Of a DNA stretch of 64,000 nucleotides, positions 60,346-64,000 are shown in pieces. The notes beneath the pieces are model-generated. The model was not told the origin of the DNA and did not search any database. It worked only from the letters and a program-made list of their open reading frames with translations. Origin of the DNA: Tolypothrix tenuis PCC 7101 (GTDB taxonomy: Bacteria; Cyanobacteriota; Cyanobacteriia; Cyanobacteriales; Nostocaceae). Made by a program: the position numbers and the translations under genes. The stretch covers positions 7,961,326-8,025,325 of the forward strand of contig NZ_AP018248.1 in the NCBI RefSeq assembly GCF_002368295.1, read 5' to 3'. Position 1 is the first letter of the stretch. Each line of letters starts with the position of its first letter.

Positions 60346-61014
60346 TTACCTCTTTTTAGGTTGTGAAGGATTTCGCTGAGAAGACATATCTGCTTGTAAT
60401 TCTTGTCTACCATTGGTGACAATTCGCAACATATCTTTAAGATCCTGTTCAATGCCTTCTAAGACGCTATCAGCATATTGATCGGCTCCATTTTCAATTT
60501 CTTGCGCTTGAGCGATCGCAGTTTGTCGCATTTCCTCTAACTCTTGCATACAAGCACGCTGTTTTTGCTCAATTTCAGCCAAAGTTTCTTGCATTAGAGC
60601 ATCACACTCTTGCTGTACTTGCCTTCTTAGCTGTTCAGCTTCTCGCTCTGCCTGTCTGATAATATCGCTTTCAGCTAAGATTTGCGCCCGTTTAGCTTGG
60701 GCGGCTTCCACAACTTGCTGGCCATACTCTTCTGCTTCTAGCAGAATTTCCTCTTTTTGGTCGAGGATCGTGGCTGCTTCTTGAAACACAGATGGTAAAG
60801 AAACTCGGATGAAATCTAGCTGTTCTAGCAGCTTTTCTTCATCTACAAGGGTGCGTCCAGTTAGGGGAATTCGCAAGCTAGAAAGAATAATTTCTTCTAG
60901 TCGATTCAGTTCCTGGAGAATATCTATATTTCCCGCTCCTTCGGTATATTCTTGAGGGGCGTGATTGTTTCCGTTGTGATTGGGTTCAACATTTGAGAGT
61001 TGTGGTTGTAGCAT
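60346..61014 (-). CDS. DivIVA-like coiled-coil protein
   Basis: A 222-aa hydrophilic protein, largely helical: NIDILQELNRLEEIILSS and PLTGRTLVDEEKLLEQLDFIRVSLP at the front, then a long coiled coil (~75-205, with repeated EAEEYGQQVVEAAQAKRAQI-like heptads). Relatives are often annotated as ATP synthase subunit b by mistake; the RTLVDEEKLLEQLDFIR part fits the cyanobacterial DivIVA-like (Cdv3-type) group involved in cell division. It overlaps the end of coaD by 91 nt, so they are cotranscribed and coupled. It has no membrane segment, which speaks against an ATP synthase role. Confidence 0.75.
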   Translation of the reverse strand: MLQPQLSNVEPNHNGNNHAPQEYTEGAGNIDILQELNRLEEIILSSLRIPLTGRTLVDEEKLLEQLDFIRVSLPSVFQEAATILDQKEEILLEAEEYGQQVVEAAQAKRAQILAESDIIRQAEREAEQLRRQVQQECDALMQETLAEIEQKQRACMQELEEMRQTAIAQAQEIENGADQYADSVLEGIEQDLKDMLRIVTNGRQELQADMSSQRNPSQPKKR

Positions 61015-61475
61015 TGGTATATTTCTAGGGCAATGTGTGGGGGAACGAGATGATCGACAGAGCCACCAAACCTTGCAATCTCTTTTACCACACTACTACT
61101 TAAAAAACTATACTCATTTGAGGTTGCTAGAAAAACAGTCTCTATCTGAGTTGATAGTGTTTTATTAGTATGAGCCATCTGAAGTTCAATTTCAAAGTCT
61201 GAAACTGCCCGCAAACCCCGTAATAACACTTGTGCTTGGCGCATTTGGACGTAATTGACGGTTAAACCATCAAAGCTGTCTACACCCACATTAGGTAAAT
61301 GTTGTGTAGATAGCTGAATTTGTTCTAGCCGTTGCTGCACACTAAACAATGGTGTTTTATTTGGGTTACGCAAAACAGCTACAATTACTCGCTCAAACAG
61401 CCGACTACCGCGCTGAATGATATCCAGATGTCCCAATGTTATGGGGTCAAAGCTACCAGGGTAAATAGCAATCAC
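60924..61475 (-). CDS. coaD: Phosphopantetheine adenylyltransferase
   Basis: A 183-aa enzyme of coenzyme A synthesis that joins ATP and 4'-phosphopantetheine. The nucleotidyltransferase motif GSFDPITLGHLDII (residues 7-20) with the HxGH-type TLGH, RGLRAVSDFEIELQM and the SSSVVKEIARFGG motif near 128-140 are conserved. It extends ~22 residues beyond the usual end (after IYQCYNH), and this tail overlaps the start of the downstream DivIVA-like gene by 91 nt. Confidence 0.95.
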   Translation of the reverse strand: MIAIYPGSFDPITLGHLDIIQRGSRLFERVIVAVLRNPNKTPLFSVQQRLEQIQLSTQHLPNVGVDSFDGLTVNYVQMRQAQVLLRGLRAVSDFEIELQMAHTNKTLSTQIETVFLATSNEYSFLSSSVVKEIARFGGSVDHLVPPHIALEIYQCYNHNSQMLNPITTETITPLKNIPKEREI

Positions 61476-62238
61476 AATCGTAGATACATCAAAGTTATGT
61501 AGGTGATTATATCGGAACCTGCCTCTAAACCTTTGAGTATGAGGAAACTACTAATTTTTAATAGCAAAATTGCTACTCAGTGTTTATTATAAATTGGCTA
61601 TATCAGCATATTAGTAAACTTTTATTGAAAGCGACGGGAAACTTCATTGCATCCCCTTTTGGGTGGAAGAGGTTGTTCTCCCCGTCGCTTGAGGCATTGG
61701 GCATTGGCAAAATCTTGCCCATGACGGCAGTTGCTACAACGAGGGGGAACCCCCGGCACTGCCTCCCCGATGCCCAAAAACTCCATCCACAAGGGGGTAG
61801 AGTTTTTTGTTTGATTTATAGAAATCCACGGTGATTGCAGAAATTATTTGCGTAATGAGGAAATCAGCAACAAAACATCTATTTATGGTGAGTTTTTCAC
61901 AAATCAAATATTAGCAATGGATAGTTTAAGATTTTGCTAAACTAGCCCTCTTTACCTTTGATTTATTGCAAAAGTCAGATGCATATTTCATTTAAATCAG
62001 TAGTTTTTAGTACTGGAGTATTTTTGATCACAGATAATCTTTACTTTATATAGTTCTAATGAAGTATTTTAATGTCCCTAAATGAACGGTATAAATGGAA
62101 TATTAAAACATGAACATTTTAATTTTATTTTTAATATTTAAAAGCTGTTTTTATTAATGTATTTACTGTAAATATGTTTATAAAATTTAATTTTTATTCA
62201 AGTAGATTTTTCATCTTCACAAGATTATAGGGAGTGAC
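61476..62238. other. Intergenic region
   Basis: The first part (61625-61810) is a mosaic of dispersed repeats (ATTGAAAGCGACGGGAAACT; CCCCGGCACTGCC; AACTCCATCCACAAGGGGG). ATTGAAAGCGACGGGAAACT is related to 33489-33507. The rest is very AT-rich. An 84-codon frame at 61580 runs through repeats and was not called. Confidence 0.5.
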
Positions 62239-62502
62239 ATGATGGCAGATATTAATCAAGACGAACTTCGCAGATTTATTTATCCTCACAGTCGTTATTA
62301 CGGTTCTTTTAAGGCAGAAACCTTAGTTTTTAATGCTAACTTGCAAGAATTTGCTCAAAGAGTTGGTTATATCAGTGTTTTAGAAACATCTGGAAAACTC
62401 TCAGGAGAAGAAGCCTATAGACAGATTCAATCACTCTGGAAGGAGTTGAAGCGCAGCAAAAAAGAATTAGGAATTGGGGAAGAAAACTCAGATGCTAGTT
62501 AA
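62239..62502 (+). CDS. Small conserved cyanobacterial protein (DUF7219-like)
   Basis: An 87-aa soluble protein: FIYPHSRYYGSFKAETLVFNANLQEFAQRV is followed by ETSGKLSGEEAYRQIQSLWKELKRSKKEL. The first block is strongly conserved in cyanobacterial small proteins of unknown role, and I believe this family is called DUF7219, though I cannot check. It is all-helical in the second half and has no signal peptide or metal motif. AGGGAGTGAC before the ATG is a good ribosome-binding site; two adjacent ATG codons are both usable. Confidence 0.75.
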   Translation: MMADINQDELRRFIYPHSRYYGSFKAETLVFNANLQEFAQRVGYISVLETSGKLSGEEAYRQIQSLWKELKRSKKELGIGEENSDAS

Positions 62503-62809
62503 AGCTAGAAGCTAATCGTCATTTAAATTGCATCATTGTTTATGCTGGTAAAAGCTGCACACCCTCTCCCTTGCTCCCCTTCGGGTGAATCCTTCGGATA
62601 CGCTACGCGAGCGCCAGTCCCCCATCGTGACGGAGACCGCCAAGACGGGGGCTGGTCTCACCTGCTCCCTGCCCCCTGCAGTCTCAATGTGCTTTCTTAT
62701 ATGCTTAACAGCTTACAATGCTGCTGTTTCCGGCTTGGGTTTCCGCTTGAGAAAAATTGCACATCGCGCTAGTCTTCATTAGCGTAACCGCACGCTGTAT
62801 AATCAGGCG
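62503..62809. other. Short-dispersed-repeat region
   Basis: It contains CCCTTCGGGTGAATCCTTCG, GATACGCTACGCGAGCGCCA and TCGTGACGGAGACCGCCAAG strings, a GC-rich repeat mosaic of the Nostoc type, just before the GH116 gene. Open frames through it are artefacts. Confidence 0.6.
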
Positions 62810-64000
62810 ATGACAAACCTGCTCTCTTCCGTAATTTCCTCTTACACTTGGAATCGTCCCATTGGTCTTGCTTGGGATAAGCCCTACACTGTCCGCTACG
62901 CTAGCAATATTGATGATGGCCCTTGGCATGGTATGCCTTTAGGTGGCTTTGGTGCTGGTTGTATTGGTCGTTCTTCTCGGGGAGACTTTAATTTATGGCA
63001 TATTGACGGGGGAGAGCATACTTTTGAGAATATCCCCTCCTGTCAATTCAGTGTGTTTGAGTCTCATGGCTCATCTTCCCAAGCTTATGCTTTATCTACC
63101 CAAGCACCAGAGGATAAGAGTTTAGCTGCTTGGCGCTGGTATCCAGAAAGCAGGGGAGCAGGGGAGAATTTTCATACGGGGGATTATCATGCGCTCTATC
63201 CCCGCAGTTGGTTTGTTTACGAAAATGTTTTCCAAGCACAGCTAAGTTGTGAGCAGTTTTCACCCATTTGGGCAAATAACTACAAAGAAACTAGTTACCC
63301 AGTGGCGATATTCCTTTGGAAAGCCCATAATCCCACGAATGCACCTATTAATCTCAGCATTATGCTCACCTGGCAAAATATGGTGGGCTGGTTTACTAAT
63401 GCTTTGAAGTCGCCGGAAGTGAAAATTCGCGATGATGGTAGCCCAGTTTATGAGTATCAGCCGCGTTTGGGCGAGAGTCAAGGTAATTACAATCAATTAG
63501 TGGAAAATGAGCAGCACTTTGGTTGCTTTTTATCGCGGGTTGCTGGTAATGCACCTGTGCAAGAAGGCGATGGTAGCTGGTGTATTGCAACTGTGAAGCA
63601 TCCCCAGGTGGAAGTGTTTTATCACACGCGCTGGAATCCAAGCGGTACAGGTGATGAGTTGTGGCAAAGCTTTGCAGTAGATGGTTCTTTGCCCAATCAT
63701 GTTGATGATACGCCAGCAGCAGATAATACACAAATCGGGGCAGCGATCGCACTGCGTTTTACTCTGCAACCAGGGGAATCTCTAGAACTTCCCTTTGTCG
63801 TAGCATGGGATTTCCCGGTAACAGAATTTGCTGCAGGAATTAACTATTACCGCAGATATACAGATTTTTTTGGTAGAGATGGTCAAAATGCTTGGGCGAT
63901 CGCATCTACCGCCTTAACAGAATATCAAAATTGGCGATCGCAGATTCAAAGTTGGCAACAACCCATCCTCGACCGGGAAGATTTACCAGCTTGGTTGAAA
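62810..64000 (+). CDS. GH116 (GBA2-like) glucosylceramidase, partial
   Basis: The frame is open from ATG 62810 to the window edge (397 codons), so the C-terminal catalytic (alpha/alpha)6 domain is missing. The visible N-terminal beta-sandwich domain has GMPLGGFGAGCIGRSSRGDFNLWHIDGGEH (residues ~45-74 in part: GAGCIGRSSRGDFNLW) and NAPINLSIMLTWQNMVGWF, both typical of the non-lysosomal glucosylceramidase family GH116. Bacterial members cleave beta-glucosides; the native substrate in cyanobacteria is unknown. A CAGGGGAGCAGGGGAG heptamer-type string near 63151-63168 is translated (SRGAGENF), so repeat sequence seems to have entered this gene, too. Weak AGGC precedes the start. Confidence 0.88.
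   Translation, partial: MTNLLSSVISSYTWNRPIGLAWDKPYTVRYASNIDDGPWHGMPLGGFGAGCIGRSSRGDFNLWHIDGGEHTFENIPSCQFSVFESHGSSSQAYALSTQAPEDKSLAAWRWYPESRGAGENFHTGDYHALYPRSWFVYENVFQAQLSCEQFSPIWANNYKETSYPVAIFLWKAHNPTNAPINLSIMLTWQNMVGWFTNALKSPEVKIRDDGSPVYEYQPRLGESQGNYNQLVENEQHFGCFLSRVAGNAPVQEGDGSWCIATVKHPQVEVFYHTRWNPSGTGDELWQSFAVDGSLPNHVDDTPAADNTQIGAAIALRFTLQPGESLELPFVVAWDFPVTEFAAGINYYRRYTDFFGRDGQNAWAIASTALTEYQNWRSQIQSWQQPILDREDLPAWLK

Noticed and set aside
60225..60452. 75-codon minus frame
   Set aside because: It overlaps the 3' end of the DivIVA-like gene in a different frame and has no conserved motif.
61580..61834. 84-codon frame with SPFGWKRLFSPS
   Set aside because: It runs through repeat mosaic sequence; no homologue recognised and no ribosome-binding site.
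1..64000. tRNA, rRNA and riboswitch genes
   Set aside because: Gaps were read for T-loop-like GTTCGAATC and riboswitch-like conserved cores, in particular a B12 box before metH; nothing convincing was seen. A covariance search would be needed to exclude short ncRNAs.

Overview
The window is chromosomal DNA from a cyanobacterium, most likely a filamentous, heterocyst-forming one (Nostocales: Nostoc, Calothrix or Tolypothrix type). The evidence is frequent HIP1 octamers (GCGATCGC), heptameric short tandem repeats (GGGGATT/GGGGACT and CCCATTA types) in many intergenic regions, photosynthesis genes (petN, psbU, psaK, btpA, chlP), a CYP110-type P450 and a multi-GAF histidine kinase. No rRNA, tRNA, CRISPR array, intact insertion sequence or prophage was recognised, so this looks like core genome interrupted by small non-coding repeats.

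Layout. 1-6.5 kb: partial GT87 glycosyltransferase, stand-alone SelD-type flavoprotein, pentapeptide-repeat protein, the pyrH-frr pair and a thioredoxin-fold protein that has lost key cysteines. 6.5-16.9 kb: alpha/beta hydrolase, metH, ruvC, a YvcK-like factor overlapping tsaE, and ftsI preceded by a possible FtsL-like protein. 17.4-29.3 kb: small lipoprotein, small exported protein, glgB, an HtrA protease, an acetoacetate-decarboxylase-fold protein, dnaK, an aldo/keto reductase and a DEAD-box helicase downstream of rimO. 31.3-38.4 kb: btpA, a VKOR-thioredoxin fusion, a CHASE2-PAS-GGDEF cyclase and a PAS-CRP regulator. 38.5-43.4 kb: an aminotransferase 6 nt from an orphan microcompartment shell protein, CYP110, a DEDDh exonuclease, a membrane protein, and petN with a 53-aa partner. 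43.6-53.1 kb: a four-GAF kinase whose first GAF carries a DXCF cyanobacteriochrome signature, dusB, an ice-binding-like PEP-CTERM protein, an Orn/Lys/Arg decarboxylase, chlP and a YidD-like protein with a Cys/Asp repeat tail. 53.2-64 kb: cysA, psbU, nadB, psaK, several small exported or membrane proteins including a Ycf66 homologue, coaD with a DivIVA-like gene, a small conserved protein and the start of a GH116 glucosylceramidase.

Most genes are monocistronic housekeeping or photosynthesis genes. Likely operons are pyrH-frr, yvcK-tsaE, rimO-helicase, shell protein-aminotransferase, petN-small ORF and coaD-DivIVA-like. The most interesting points are the two-cysteine photoreceptor candidate, the orphan shell protein with an altered pore loop beside an aminotransferase, and the YidD-like protein with its DCxxx tail. 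In addition, several families of foldback and dispersed repeats recur in the window and in places have been taken into coding sequence (nadB, the decarboxylase, tsaE). All identifications come from reading motifs; no database search was run.
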